Part shown: positions 24,766 through 33,845 of the stretch, piece after piece
Numbering within the stretch: position 1 is the first letter of the stretch
How the letters are laid out: each line of letters starts with the position of its first letter
Source: Desulfobulbus sp.
Lineage (GTDB): Bacteria > Desulfobacterota > Desulfobulbia > Desulfobulbales > Desulfobulbaceae
DNA: 37,898 nucleotides
Direction: 5' to 3'
Assembly (NCBI GenBank): GCA_028684915.1
Contig: JAQUEZ010000044.1
Location: 1 to 37,898 of the forward strand
Notes under the pieces: model-generated
Database searches by the model: none
Seen by the model: the letters and a program-made list of their open reading frames with translations, nothing else
Told to the model about the DNA's origin: nothing
Made by a program: the position numbers and the translations under genes

Positions 24766-26394
24766 ATGAGAGCGCCAAAACCAGACGTGGTCCGACGTAA
24801 AACGCAAGCAAGCGATTCCTGGAGCAAAAAGGCAACTCTCCGGGCTGCGCAGGCCGTTGCCTGGATCCATGTGCCGAAGTTGCGTCTGCCGAAACTGCGT
24901 ATTCATCTGGCCAAACCAACTTTGGGCCCACTCAAACGCCGCTTTCGTCTTCGCGACGGTAGCGATAGCCTCCTGCCCTTTGAACTGGTGAAATACTTTA
25001 GTTTCACCTCGTTGATATTGATTCTGATAGCCTCCTTCATCCTCTCCTGGGTGATTGCCAGCAACGCCAAAAGCGTGTTGCTCCAGCGTTCCGAGGCGTA
25101 CTCTCGTCTGTTTGCCGATAACCTCAATCGGCAGGTATTTTTGCAGTTTGTCCTCCCCACAGTGGTTCGTTATGGGCGAATCGCCCTGTCGGAAAAGGAC
25201 CAGTACGAGCGGCTCGACAAGATTGTGGGCAATATTACCCGGGGGATGCGGATTGATTCGGTCACCATTTATGAGCCGAACCAGAACCGCATAGCCTACT
25301 CCACCACAGCCGAACTGATGGGCAAGCGCGACATGGGAGGGCTGGAATACCAGAAGGCGTCCAAGGGGGAGAGTAACTCGGTGCTGATCAGTGGCGGTTC
25401 TCTGTTCAGTTTTTTGCCGCGTTCGGCGGAGGTTTTCTGCACCCTGAAAACCTATGTGCCTTTTCGCCAGGAGAATAAGCTTGGCGAACGTACCGGCGAG
25501 ATCATGGGAGTAATCGAGGTGGTGCAGGATCTCTCCGAAGATCTCGAGGCTATCATCCGTCTCCAGGCGCGGGTTATCATCCTCTCCTTGGCGATCATGG
25601 CTGTCCTGTTCGTGATTCTCAGTCTTATCGTGGTCCGGGCCAATCGCATTATGGCGGAGCGGGCTGCAGAACGGTTACGTCTTGAGGAACAACTCAACGA
25701 AGCGCAGCGGCTGGCCTCGTTGGGCAAAATGGTGGCAGCGGTTTCGCATGAGATCAAAAATCCGCTGGGAATTGTTCGTTCCACCGCCGAAATTCTCGGT
25801 AATCGGATCAGTAAGGTGGCACCGGGTAATGAACGGCTTGCCCATATCATTGTCGAAGAAACCTCGCGCCTGGATGGTATCGTGCGTGAGTTTCTTGATT
25901 TTGCCCGGCCGCGCGATGTGGAGAAGAAGGCCGGATCGCTCAATGGAGTGGTCGAGCGGCTCCTGAGGTTTATGGAGCCGGAGCTGCAGCTCAAAGAGGT
26001 TCAGGTGAAACTGGATCTGGATCCGGATTTGCCTCCCATTTATTTTGACAGCGAACATATCTATCAGGTGTTGTTTAATATCGCCTTCAATGCCATCCAG
26101 GCCATGCCCGAAGGGGGAGAATTGCTGATAGAGACGGGGCTGGTCGATGAAGAACAAGTTTTTGTCAGTCTGAGCGATACCGGCATGGGCATGACACCTG
26201 ATAAACTGGAACAGATCTTTACCCCCTTTTACACCGATAAAAACCGGGGGACCGGACTCGGACTGACTATTGCCAAGAGCATTGTCGAGAAGCATGAGGG
26301 GCGAATCGAGGTCAGTAGTCAACTCGGAGAGGGGAGCACCTTTCGCATCCTTCTCCCCCGTAGTCTGGAACGTGAACCGGCCGTCCTTCCCTAA
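24766..26394 (+). CDS. Membrane sensor histidine kinase
   Basis: This is a 542-residue two-component sensor. A long basic N-terminal tail (about residues 1-75, with a repeated LPKLR-type segment) precedes TM1 (77-99), a periplasmic sensor region of about 170 residues, TM2 (269-290), a short linker, and a HisKA domain with phospho-acceptor H328 in AVSHEIKNPLG. An HATPase domain follows, with NIAFNAIQAMPEGG, DTGMGMTPDKLEQIF and GTGLGLTIAKSIVEKHEG. The ATG at 24766, with GGAGAG just upstream, lies 2 bases after the radical SAM stop, so the two are co-transcribed. No response regulator gene is adjacent, so the partner is unknown. Confidence 0.9.
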   Translation: MRAPKPDVVRRKTQASDSWSKKATLRAAQAVAWIHVPKLRLPKLRIHLAKPTLGPLKRRFRLRDGSDSLLPFELVKYFSFTSLILILIASFILSWVIASNAKSVLLQRSEAYSRLFADNLNRQVFLQFVLPTVVRYGRIALSEKDQYERLDKIVGNITRGMRIDSVTIYEPNQNRIAYSTTAELMGKRDMGGLEYQKASKGESNSVLISGGSLFSFLPRSAEVFCTLKTYVPFRQENKLGERTGEIMGVIEVVQDLSEDLEAIIRLQARVIILSLAIMAVLFVILSLIVVRANRIMAERAAERLRLEEQLNEAQRLASLGKMVAAVSHEIKNPLGIVRSTAEILGNRISKVAPGNERLAHIIVEETSRLDGIVREFLDFARPRDVEKKAGSLNGVVERLLRFMEPELQLKEVQVKLDLDPDLPPIYFDSEHIYQVLFNIAFNAIQAMPEGGELLIETGLVDEEQVFVSLSDTGMGMTPDKLEQIFTPFYTDKNRGTGLGLTIAKSIVEKHEGRIEVSSQLGEGSTFRILLPRSLEREPAVLP

Positions 26395-26576
26395 ACGGCC
26401 AATCGGTTGCCAGCCAACATTTTCGCTCTCGTAAAAAAAAACGGAAAATCAGTTTTTGGCGAGCAATGTGCCGTTTGTTCAATTTTGCTCTTGTTCCCGT
26501 CGCATGCATGCTCTTTGGTGCTCTCTCCCGGTTCTTTTTTTATGCGTTGATTCTCGCCTGAGGTTTTTTTGTAGGT

Positions 26577-27659
26577 ATGCATATTGGTTATGTGATTAGC
26601 GGCCACGGTTTTGGCCATGCCACCCGGGCCATTGCAGTGATGCAGGCCCTGAGCCGACAGATCGAGGTCCGGTTTACCCTCCTTACCTCGGCACCAGCCT
26701 GGCTCTTTGCTTCCTCGCTTACAGCCCCTTATGTGATCCACCCCATGTGCACCGATATCGGTCTAATCCAGCAGTCGGCCCTCAGCGAAGACCTGGGAGC
26801 CACCCTTGCGGCGTTAGATGCTCTCTATCCCTTAGGGGACGATTTGGTGGTGGAGGCGGCGAGCCTGTTGGGTGGCTGCGCCCTGGTGATCTGCGATATT
26901 GCCCCCTTGGGGATAGCCGCGGCAAAACGAGCAGGGATTGTTTCGGTGCTGGTGGAAAATTTCACCTGGGACTGGATCTATCAGGGCTATCTTGAGCAGT
27001 GTCCCGAATTGGCGGCACAAATCAGCTATCTGCGGGGACTTTTTCAACAGGCCGATCACCACATTCAAACCACGCCGATTTGTACCCCCCAGGCTTGTGA
27101 TTTGGTGGTCGAGCCGGTGGCCCGTAGTCTGCACGCACCGGAGCGGATACGGCAACGGTTCTTCTGTGCGCCGGAGCAGTTACTGATTCTGCTCACCATG
27201 GGCGGTGTGCAGACCAGACAAAAGCAGGGTATTGATTTAGCCTCGCTGTTGCGGAGGAAGGATGCGGTTTTTGTCCTCACCGGTTGGAGCCGAGAGGATG
27301 AGTTCAGCGGAAATTTGCGTTTTCTTGCCCAGGACGGTCCCTGGTACTTTCCTGATTTGGTGGCTGCGGCCGATTTGGTGGTCGGCAAAAGCGGCTACTC
27401 CACCGTGGCCGAAGCCTTTCAGGGACAAACTGCCTATGGGTATGTTAAACGGCCAAATTTTCGCGAATCAACCGTGCTTGAGGCCTTTCTTGACAGGCAC
27501 CTGCTTTCGTGGGAAATTAATGAATGCGATCTTGAAGACGGCACCTGGTTGGAGCAGCTGTGCCGCTTGCCTGGTGCAGGAAGGTTGGCCGCAATACCCA
27601 TGAATGGCGCTGACCAGATTGCGGATTATTTAGTCCAAGTACTTAGCGGGCTTGCATAA
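26577..27659 (+). CDS. GT-B-fold glycosyltransferase-like protein (MurG/arabinokinase N-domain type)
   Basis: This 360-residue protein begins GYVISGHGFGHATRAIAVMQAL, the N-terminal signature of GT-B glycosyltransferase-like proteins, also seen in the N-domain of L-arabinokinase-type proteins. The C-terminal half has LLTMGGVQTRQKQG and ADLVVGKSGYSTVAEAFQG, the donor-nucleotide-binding pattern shared with MurG-like enzymes. A sugar-nucleotide substrate is likely; the acceptor is unknown. No signal peptide or membrane segment is seen, so it is probably cytoplasmic. It stands 182 bases after the kinase, preceded by GAGGT, and a palindrome overlaps its end. Confidence 0.75.
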   Translation: MHIGYVISGHGFGHATRAIAVMQALSRQIEVRFTLLTSAPAWLFASSLTAPYVIHPMCTDIGLIQQSALSEDLGATLAALDALYPLGDDLVVEAASLLGGCALVICDIAPLGIAAAKRAGIVSVLVENFTWDWIYQGYLEQCPELAAQISYLRGLFQQADHHIQTTPICTPQACDLVVEPVARSLHAPERIRQRFFCAPEQLLILLTMGGVQTRQKQGIDLASLLRRKDAVFVLTGWSREDEFSGNLRFLAQDGPWYFPDLVAAADLVVGKSGYSTVAEAFQGQTAYGYVKRPNFRESTVLEAFLDRHLLSWEINECDLEDGTWLEQLCRLPGAGRLAAIPMNGADQIADYLVQVLSGLA

Positions 27660-27667
27660 GTATGCAA
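27652..27667. promoter_or_regulatory. Palindrome upstream of the FetAB-type genes
   Basis: TTGCATA (27652-27658) and TATGCAA (27661-27667) form a perfect 7-base inverted repeat around an AG spacer. A further TTGCAT half site lies at 27677-27682. It spans the end of the glycosyltransferase-like gene and sits directly before the FetA-type start at 27694, so it may be an operator for that pair. Confidence 0.4.
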
Positions 27668-27693
27668 ACTGCCCACTTGCATGAGGAGTCTGC

Positions 27694-28320
27694 ATGCCGA
27701 ATTTAGAAGTGACCAAGCTCTGTTTTCAAAACCGTGGTCCTTATTCGTTTCGAGTCAAAGGGGGCGAGTGTATGGGGCTGCATGGCGCCTCAGGAGCGGG
27801 AAAAAGCCTGTTGCTGCGGGCGATTGCCGATCTTGATCCGCGCACCGGGAGCCTCTCGCTTGGAGGGGTTGATGCCGATTCCATATCCGCACCGCATTGG
27901 CGAAAAATGGTCGGCCTCTTACCCGCGGAGAGCGGCTGGTGGCTTGACCTGGTAGGGGACCATTTTCAAGATTTTGCGGACATCGATGAGGCCCTACTCA
28001 ATCAACTCGGCTTTGACCATTCGGTCAAGAATTGGCAGGTCAGTCGCCTTTCCACCGGTGAGCGCCAGCGAATGTCTATTCTCCGTCTGCTCCACAATAA
28101 ACCGTCCTGCCTGTTGCTTGATGAACCCACAGCCAGTCTTGATCAGCACTCTGTGGCCAAGGCGGAGCAATTGTTCTGCAGCTACGGTCGCGACAATCAG
28201 GCCCCTCTCATCTGGGTCAGTCACGATCCGGCCCAGCTTGACCGGGTCTGCAGCCGTAAAATGACCATGGAAAAGGGCGGACACCTCCTTGTTCCCGAGG
28301 AGGCGGCCAATGAACGTTAA
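27694..28320 (+). CDS. fetA: ABC transporter ATP-binding protein, FetA (YbbL) type
   Basis: This is a 208-residue ATPase with Walker A GASGAGKSLLL, signature LSTGERQRMSILRLL, Walker B CLLLDEPTASLD and switch histidine in WVSHD. Together with the next gene it matches the FetA-FetB pair, a small ABC system linked in E. coli to iron export and oxidative-stress tolerance. AGGAG precedes the ATG. It overlaps the permease start by 11 bases. The short length and the UPF0014-type partner support FetA over other exporters, but the substrate here is inferred. Confidence 0.8.
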   Translation: MPNLEVTKLCFQNRGPYSFRVKGGECMGLHGASGAGKSLLLRAIADLDPRTGSLSLGGVDADSISAPHWRKMVGLLPAESGWWLDLVGDHFQDFADIDEALLNQLGFDHSVKNWQVSRLSTGERQRMSILRLLHNKPSCLLLDEPTASLDQHSVAKAEQLFCSYGRDNQAPLIWVSHDPAQLDRVCSRKMTMEKGGHLLVPEEAANER

Positions 28321-29131
28321 ACCGCTTTCTCCCTTTGACCTTTCCCTGGCCGCATCCCTGCTGATCCTGCTTGGCCTGCTTTCCTGGCGCTTGCGATTGG
28401 GCCTGGGGAAAAACTTGGCCATTGCTGCCATCCGCACCACAGTGCAACTGCTGCTGATCGGTCATATTCTGCGTCTGCTTTTCAGCCATGTGCACATTGT
28501 GTATATGGTGCTGATTTCTCTGGTAATGCTCGCTTCAGCCGGGCGGGAGGTCGTTGCGCGTCAGCACCGATCTCTTCGCGGTATTCAGGGCTGGCTCATT
28601 GGCTCCGGCGCCATGTTTTTCTCCTCCTTCACCGTTACCCTGCTGGCGTTGACAGTGATCATCGGCCAACAGCCCTGGTATACACCACAGTACGCCATCC
28701 CTCTTTTGGGAATGATGCTCGGCAATGCCATGAGTGGGGTTTCCCTGAGTATGGACCGGATGACCGAAACCCTGTGGCAGCAGCAGCGGGTTATCGAACA
28801 ACGATTGCTTCTGGGGCAGACCGCGACCGAAGCCGTTGGCGAGATCCGGCGTCAGGCTATCCGCGCTGGCATGATGCCGATCATCAACTCTATGTCCACC
28901 GCCGGTCTTGTGAGTCTACCGGGAATGATGACCGGTCAGATTCTCGGTGGCTCAAGCCCGATGGATGCGGTCCATTACCAGATTATGATTATGTTTTTAC
29001 TCTGTGCCGCCACCGGTTTCGGCATCGTCATCGCAGTGCGTGGTATCGAGCGTCGTCTGTTTGATAACCGTCATCGATTGCGGTTGGATGCTCTTCATGT
29101 GCCGGAGGAGGAACGCCATCACTTCGTTTAA
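28310..29131 (+). CDS. fetB: ABC transporter permease, FetB (YbbM/UPF0014) type
   Basis: This 273-residue membrane protein of the UPF0014/FetB family has about seven hydrophobic segments. Hallmarks are AAIRTTVQLLLIGHIL near the N-terminus, PLLGMMLGNAMSGVSL in the middle and INSMSTAGLVSLPGMMTGQILGG, the most conserved block. ATG 28310, preceded by GAGGAGG, is preferred to an upstream in-frame start at 28289. It forms the membrane channel for the FetA-type ATPase and probably exports a metal ion such as iron. Confidence 0.88.
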   Translation: MNVKPLSPFDLSLAASLLILLGLLSWRLRLGLGKNLAIAAIRTTVQLLLIGHILRLLFSHVHIVYMVLISLVMLASAGREVVARQHRSLRGIQGWLIGSGAMFFSSFTVTLLALTVIIGQQPWYTPQYAIPLLGMMLGNAMSGVSLSMDRMTETLWQQQRVIEQRLLLGQTATEAVGEIRRQAIRAGMMPIINSMSTAGLVSLPGMMTGQILGGSSPMDAVHYQIMIMFLLCAATGFGIVIAVRGIERRLFDNRHRLRLDALHVPEEERHHFV

Positions 29132-29171
29132 GGCCCATGGCACTCAACACCTCTCTAAACGGGGGCTTATT

Positions 29172-30929
29172 ATGGAACGATTTCAGCTTCTTGGTTGGGG
29201 TTCGGTTCCCTTGAAAATTGCGACCATCTACCTGGCTGTCTCGGTGCTGTGGGTCGTGTTCTCCGATCAGCTGGTGGCGCTTTTACTTCAGGACAGCCAG
29301 CTGATTACTCGGGTTCAGACCCTCAAAGGCTGGTTTTTTGTCGGCAGCACCGCAGCCCTGATCTACGTGCTTCTGCGGCGGGAGATTGCTACCTATAAAA
29401 AGACCTCTGATAACTTGGCCCAAAGCAGCCAGGAGTTGCGGGATATTCTTGATGCCATGCCGGTGGGCGTTGTCATGAGTGACGGCACCACCATCGAGTA
29501 CATCAATATCAATTTCAGCCAGCGTTATGGCTACAGCCTGGATGAGATTCCCACCGATGAACAGTGGTTTCTGCTCGCCTATCCTGATCCCAGCTCTCGT
29601 GAGCCCCTGATTGCCGAGTGGCAGCAAGAACTCATGCGCGCGCGCCTCCAGGGGACCCCGATCAAACCCTTTGAGATCCATATCACCTGTAAAAATGGGG
29701 AGATGCGTCAGGCCATTGCCAATGCGCAGATGATCGGTAACCGCATCGTGGTCATCTACACCGATATTACCGAGCGGGAACTGCTGCATAACGAGTTGGT
29801 CAAATTCCAGAAACTGGAATCCATCGGGTTATTGGCCGGTGGCCTGGCCCATGATTTCAATAACATCCTCACCGGGATCATGGGTAATCTGTCCTATGCC
29901 CAGATACTGATGGATGCAGCGCATCCGGCTACTGGTCCACTCAAAGCAGCAGAGCATGCAGCCATCCGGGCAGTTGAGTTGACCGGCCAGTTGTTGACCT
30001 TTGCCCGGGGCGGTGAGCCGGTGAAAAAGGTGCTTGCCATTGGTGAGCTGATCAACGAGTCCATTTCTCTGATGCTGCTAGGCAGCAAGGTCAAAGGGGA
30101 AACCGAGGTGCCCGAGGAGCTGTGGTCTGTCGAGGCCGATGGCGGTCAGATATCCCAGGTCCTTAATAACATCATTATCAATGCGGTTCAGGCCATGCCC
30201 GATGGAGGCAGGCTTAAAATCACCGCTGAGAATTGTCCTATTGCTGAAGGATCGGTTTCCGCCCTTTCGCCCGGAAAATACGTGTGTGTCTGCCTAGAAG
30301 ACAATGGGGTGGGCATGGCCGCCGAGACTTTGGGACGGGTGTTTGATCCCTACTTCACCACCAAGGCCGAAGGCAGTGGCCTAGGCTTGGCCTCTGCCTA
30401 TTCAATCATCAACCGTCACGGCGGGACGATTACCGTTGATTCAACGTCCGGCCAGGGGACGAGGTTTACCCTGATGCTGCCAGCCACCGAGGCCAGGCCT
30501 AGGGTGCAGGAGCAGGAACCGCTGGCAGCCATGCCGCTGAAGGATGACTATCGGCGGCGGATCCTGGTGATGGATGATGAGGCGGCTATCTGTGATATAG
30601 CTTCGGCCATGCTTGACTATCTCGGTTACGAGGTCGATACCTGCAGTAATGGGTTGGAGGCTATTGCCCGTTACGATAAGGCGATTGCTGCCGGAGAGGG
30701 CTATGCTGCAGTGATTATGGATTTGACCATTCCCGGTAGTCTTGGCGGCAAGGAGGCGGCGCAACAGATCCTTGCCCGCGATCCGAATGCTTGCCTGATC
30801 GTCTCCAGCGGTTATTCCCATGACCCGATTATGGCCGATTTTCGCAGTTACGGATTTCAAGGCGTACTGGCCAAACCTTACAAGGTTGGGGCTTTGGGGC
30901 AGGCGCTGGCAGCGGTGTTGCCTGGATAA
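29172..30929 (+). CDS. Hybrid sensor histidine kinase with PAS and receiver domains
   Basis: This 585-residue signalling protein has two N-terminal membrane helices (about 15-31 and 52-70) with only a short loop between them, so it probably senses within the membrane or through its PAS domain (about 85-200). The HisKA site is H227 in GLAHDFNNILTGIMGN, typical of the NtrB-like HDFNN class. The HATPase part has NNIIINAVQAMPDGG, DNGVGMAAETL and GSGLGLASAYSIINRHGG. A receiver domain follows, with acidic pair ILVMDDEAAIC, phospho-acceptor D517 in VIMDLTIPG and lysine in LAKPYK. ATG 29172 lies 40 bases after fetB; upstream in-frame starts overlap fetB. No output domain is present, so phosphate probably passes to a separate partner. 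Confidence 0.9.
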   Translation: MERFQLLGWGSVPLKIATIYLAVSVLWVVFSDQLVALLLQDSQLITRVQTLKGWFFVGSTAALIYVLLRREIATYKKTSDNLAQSSQELRDILDAMPVGVVMSDGTTIEYININFSQRYGYSLDEIPTDEQWFLLAYPDPSSREPLIAEWQQELMRARLQGTPIKPFEIHITCKNGEMRQAIANAQMIGNRIVVIYTDITERELLHNELVKFQKLESIGLLAGGLAHDFNNILTGIMGNLSYAQILMDAAHPATGPLKAAEHAAIRAVELTGQLLTFARGGEPVKKVLAIGELINESISLMLLGSKVKGETEVPEELWSVEADGGQISQVLNNIIINAVQAMPDGGRLKITAENCPIAEGSVSALSPGKYVCVCLEDNGVGMAAETLGRVFDPYFTTKAEGSGLGLASAYSIINRHGGTITVDSTSGQGTRFTLMLPATEARPRVQEQEPLAAMPLKDDYRRRILVMDDEAAICDIASAMLDYLGYEVDTCSNGLEAIARYDKAIAAGEGYAAVIMDLTIPGSLGGKEAAQQILARDPNACLIVSSGYSHDPIMADFRSYGFQGVLAKPYKVGALGQALAAVLPG

Positions 30930-31033
30930 GGAGCACTTGCGTTGCCGTGTGAAATCGGTGATGGTGGCTGCAGAGAGGTTCGAGTCCGTGCTGTTTCACG
31001 CACTCATGAAACGCGGTATTCCAGGAGTGTGTG

Positions 31034-32254
31034 ATGGGTTGTTTGGTCGAGATGAGAAAACGTTTTCCCCCGATTATTTTTTTGTTGGCGCTGCTGTCGG
31101 CCTTTCCACCGCTGGCCACCGACATGTATCTGCCGGCTTTGCCGCTCCTGCAACGGGAGTTGCACGCCCCGGCGGTGACCATCAACCTGACCCTGGTCAC
31201 CTTTTTCATGGCCTACTGCGGTTTTTTGCTGATCTATGGTCCGCTTTCCGACCGTTACGGCCGCAGGCCACCGCTGCTGTTCGGGGTGGGGCTCTTTATC
31301 TTCGCCTGCCTGATTTGTGCCCTGTCGCAGACCGCGCCGATGATGATCCTGGGGCGGGTACTCCAGGGGGCCGGAGCTGCCGCAGCCTCGGCCATTGTCT
31401 TTGCCATCAGCAAGGATCGGTTCACCGGTTTGGAGCGCCAGCGGGTCTTTATCCAGATCGGGGTGATTGTGGCCACGGCGCCAATGATCGCCCCCATCCT
31501 CGGCGGCTGGATCATCAAGCTGTTCTCCTGGCACTGGATTTTTGCCCTTCAGACGCTGCTCGGGACCATCGCTTTTGTCGGTGTTTGGGCCATGGACGAA
31601 TCTCTGGTGCCGCAGAAGCCGCCCGGCTTTCGCGAGGTGGCTTCAAGTTATCTACGTCTTTTGAAAAACAGCCGTTATTTTTCTCTGCTACTGACACTGT
31701 CCTTCACCTGTATTCCGGTTTTCGCCTTCATCGGCTCCTCTTCTGAGATTTATATCCTCGAATACGGCTATAACGAGCAACAATACGGCTATTTTTTCGG
31801 CTTTAACGCCCTAGCCTTTGTCCTGGCGCCGATAGCTTTTTCACGGGTGGTGCGTTCTGTCACGATTATTCGCCTCATGTCGCTGGCTTTTATTGGCATG
31901 ATGCTCGCCTCAATACTGTTGCTTTGCCCTTGGATACCAACCCCCTGGCGGCTGACCCTGCCGATGTTCGGGCTCACCTTCTGTTTTTCTTTCTGTCGTC
32001 CTGCGGGGAACAATCTGATTCTTGAACAGGTGGATCGGGATGCCGGTGCAGCCTCCTCGTTAATGGTCTTTTTTTACTTTATGATCGGCGCCCTGGCGAT
32101 GTGGTTTCTCTCCTACAACTGGGCGGACAAGGTGGTCATGCTCGGCTGGATGGGGGTGGGGGCGGTGAGTTGCACCCTGATCTCCTGGCAGTTGATCAAA
32201 GGGGAAATTCAAACGATGACGGAAGAAGGGGGGAGCCGGGAGATGAAGCGCTGA
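31034..32254 (+). CDS. Bcr/CflA-family MFS drug efflux transporter
   Basis: This is a 406-residue major facilitator protein with about 12 hydrophobic segments. The start region with PPLATDMYLPALPLL is the Bcr/CflA/MdfA-type motif, and the inter-helix GPLSDRYGRRPPLL is MFS motif A; GRVLQGAGAAAASAIVFAI and APMIAPILGGWI follow. It exports small toxic compounds using the proton gradient. ATG 31034 is chosen because AGGAG lies 6 bases upstream; a GTG at 31031 is adjacent. Only 7 bases separate its stop from the end of the convergent DACNV gene, with no terminator visible. Confidence 0.9.
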   Translation: MGCLVEMRKRFPPIIFLLALLSAFPPLATDMYLPALPLLQRELHAPAVTINLTLVTFFMAYCGFLLIYGPLSDRYGRRPPLLFGVGLFIFACLICALSQTAPMMILGRVLQGAGAAAASAIVFAISKDRFTGLERQRVFIQIGVIVATAPMIAPILGGWIIKLFSWHWIFALQTLLGTIAFVGVWAMDESLVPQKPPGFREVASSYLRLLKNSRYFSLLLTLSFTCIPVFAFIGSSSEIYILEYGYNEQQYGYFFGFNALAFVLAPIAFSRVVRSVTIIRLMSLAFIGMMLASILLLCPWIPTPWRLTLPMFGLTFCFSFCRPAGNNLILEQVDRDAGAASSLMVFFYFMIGALAMWFLSYNWADKVVMLGWMGVGAVSCTLISWQLIKGEIQTMTEEGGSREMKR

Positions 32255-32261
32255 ATGCTCT

Positions 32262-33587
32262 TTAGTTGTCGCCGATAAACATCTGGCTGGTTAGATCCCA
32301 GCAGGTGACGATGCCGTTGCGCCACTTCGCCAACTGGACGTTGCCGTCCTGGGAGACAACGATGGCCATGACGTGATGGATGGCATTGCAGAGGTGGTAA
32401 ACCGAGCGATGGCGGGAGCCATACCCCTCTATTTTGGCCAAGGAGAGCATCTTGCCCTCAATATCGTTGGCAATGGCCACCTCGGTGAGTTTATCCAGCG
32501 AGCCCACGATCATGCCGCCGAAACCGATCGCGGCCTGACCGGTGGTCACCACGGCGCCATCAACCGAGGCTAGGCTGGCTACGAATTGGGCCTGCTCGTA
32601 AAGGGCCTCTTCCAGGTCGTAGACCGCAGATTCGTGGCGCAGCTCGACGTAGTCTTTCCAGGAGACGATTTTGTCTGGCTCGTTGATGTCGCCCAGCGCG
32701 GTGGTGGCGAGGCGGATGGTGCGGATCATCAGATTCTGTTGACGCTGGATAGCCTCATCCTGGAGGAACCGGTATTTGATCTGGATGTGCGGGTTTTCCG
32801 CCGACAACTCGGATGGATTGGAACTGGGAAAAATAATAAAGGTGCCGCCGTGGCGAGATATGCGGGTGACGCTGATGACCCGTTTGAGCAGTTGGAACTG
32901 GAGGCGATCTATGAATTCGTCCTCGATTTTGGCCACCGGATAGAGCACGCTGGCACGGAATGCTTCATGCATTTGCAGCAGGTTTTCCCGCTGCTCGGCA
33001 AAGAGCTTGTTCATCCACTTGGACTGAAAGGCATTGGCGGTGGAGTCCAACAGGCGACCGCTGTTGAGGGTGGCAATAATTTTGGGGCCACGGCAGATGG
33101 TGAGCATGCCCGGCCCGGTGACGTGAATCCCAAAGGTGTCGGGGAGTTGGTTGGTTTTTTTGTTCCCGCCCCGTTCCTCTTGCAGCCAGCGGATGCCTGA
33201 GTTGACCAATCCCCAGATTTCAAATCCTTTTTCTGGATGGGGGGCGACGCCGATCAGGGAGCGTTCGAAGTCCACTGCCGGTGATAGGCGGCGCAGTTCG
33301 TATTCATTAAATGATCGGGGAGAAGAAAACAGTACCCGAAGAAACCCTTTCGGGGGGCCTTGATCCGGAGGGAAAAGCTCGGGCGAAGCTACCGTTAAAC
33401 GCAGGGTGACCGGTCGGTCTTCCTCCCGCATCATGCTCACCTGATAGCAGGTGGAGATCAGTTGCTCCAGGGCAACCTTGCCCGGTAGGTTCCCCAGAGG
33501 TTGTTCGCCGATTGCCTGCTCTGCTGCGGACGCATCATTCCATCGCTGGGTAATCAGGGCGACGAGTTCCGATGGATAGACATGCAT
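32262..33587 (-). CDS. DACNV-type putative diadenylate cyclase (DisA_N fold)
   Basis: The C-terminal third resembles the DisA_N/DAC domain, which condenses two ATP into cyclic di-AMP. DGA lies at residues 343-345 in SVDGAVVTTGQAAIGFGG, and RHR at 392-394 in GYGSRHRSVYHLC is followed by MAIVVSQDGNVQLAKW. These correspond to the catalytic DGA and RHR motifs of known diadenylate cyclases, although the spacing of about 48 residues is longer than the 30-odd in DisA and CdaA. The N-terminal 300 residues match what is called the DACNV probable sensor region by overall layout. It has no membrane segment. I prefer the ATG at 33587 (MHVYPSELVALITQRW, 441 residues); an upstream ATG at 33659 would add 24 residues. 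It is divergent from nadA. Activity is inferred. Confidence 0.72.
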   Translation of the reverse strand: MHVYPSELVALITQRWNDASAAEQAIGEQPLGNLPGKVALEQLISTCYQVSMMREEDRPVTLRLTVASPELFPPDQGPPKGFLRVLFSSPRSFNEYELRRLSPAVDFERSLIGVAPHPEKGFEIWGLVNSGIRWLQEERGGNKKTNQLPDTFGIHVTGPGMLTICRGPKIIATLNSGRLLDSTANAFQSKWMNKLFAEQRENLLQMHEAFRASVLYPVAKIEDEFIDRLQFQLLKRVISVTRISRHGGTFIIFPSSNPSELSAENPHIQIKYRFLQDEAIQRQQNLMIRTIRLATTALGDINEPDKIVSWKDYVELRHESAVYDLEEALYEQAQFVASLASVDGAVVTTGQAAIGFGGMIVGSLDKLTEVAIANDIEGKMLSLAKIEGYGSRHRSVYHLCNAIHHVMAIVVSQDGNVQLAKWRNGIVTCWDLTSQMFIGDN

Positions 33588-33845
33588 GGGCGATTCCGCA
33601 AAAAAAGGGGGACTAAAGGAAACCAAAGTATACCTGAGCCTTTGTAGAGATAAAACCATTATGGAGAGGGTTTGTAAATTTATTTTCAGGTCGTGGTTTT
33701 GCGCTGTCGGCCAGCTCTGGGGTGGAAAAGGGAAAAGGGTTGTGCTGTGAGGGCATTTGCGGTAGTAGGGTTCTTGCGGTTGGAGTTCCCGTGGCGATCA
33801 ACTTGGCGGCGGGAGATAGGTTGAGCTAAGCATGTAGAGTAGGCC

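Noticed and set aside
26380..26400. GGCCGT...ACGGCC hairpin at the end of the histidine kinase gene
   Set aside because: The stem spans the stop codon and is not followed by a T-run, so it is not a convincing intrinsic terminator.
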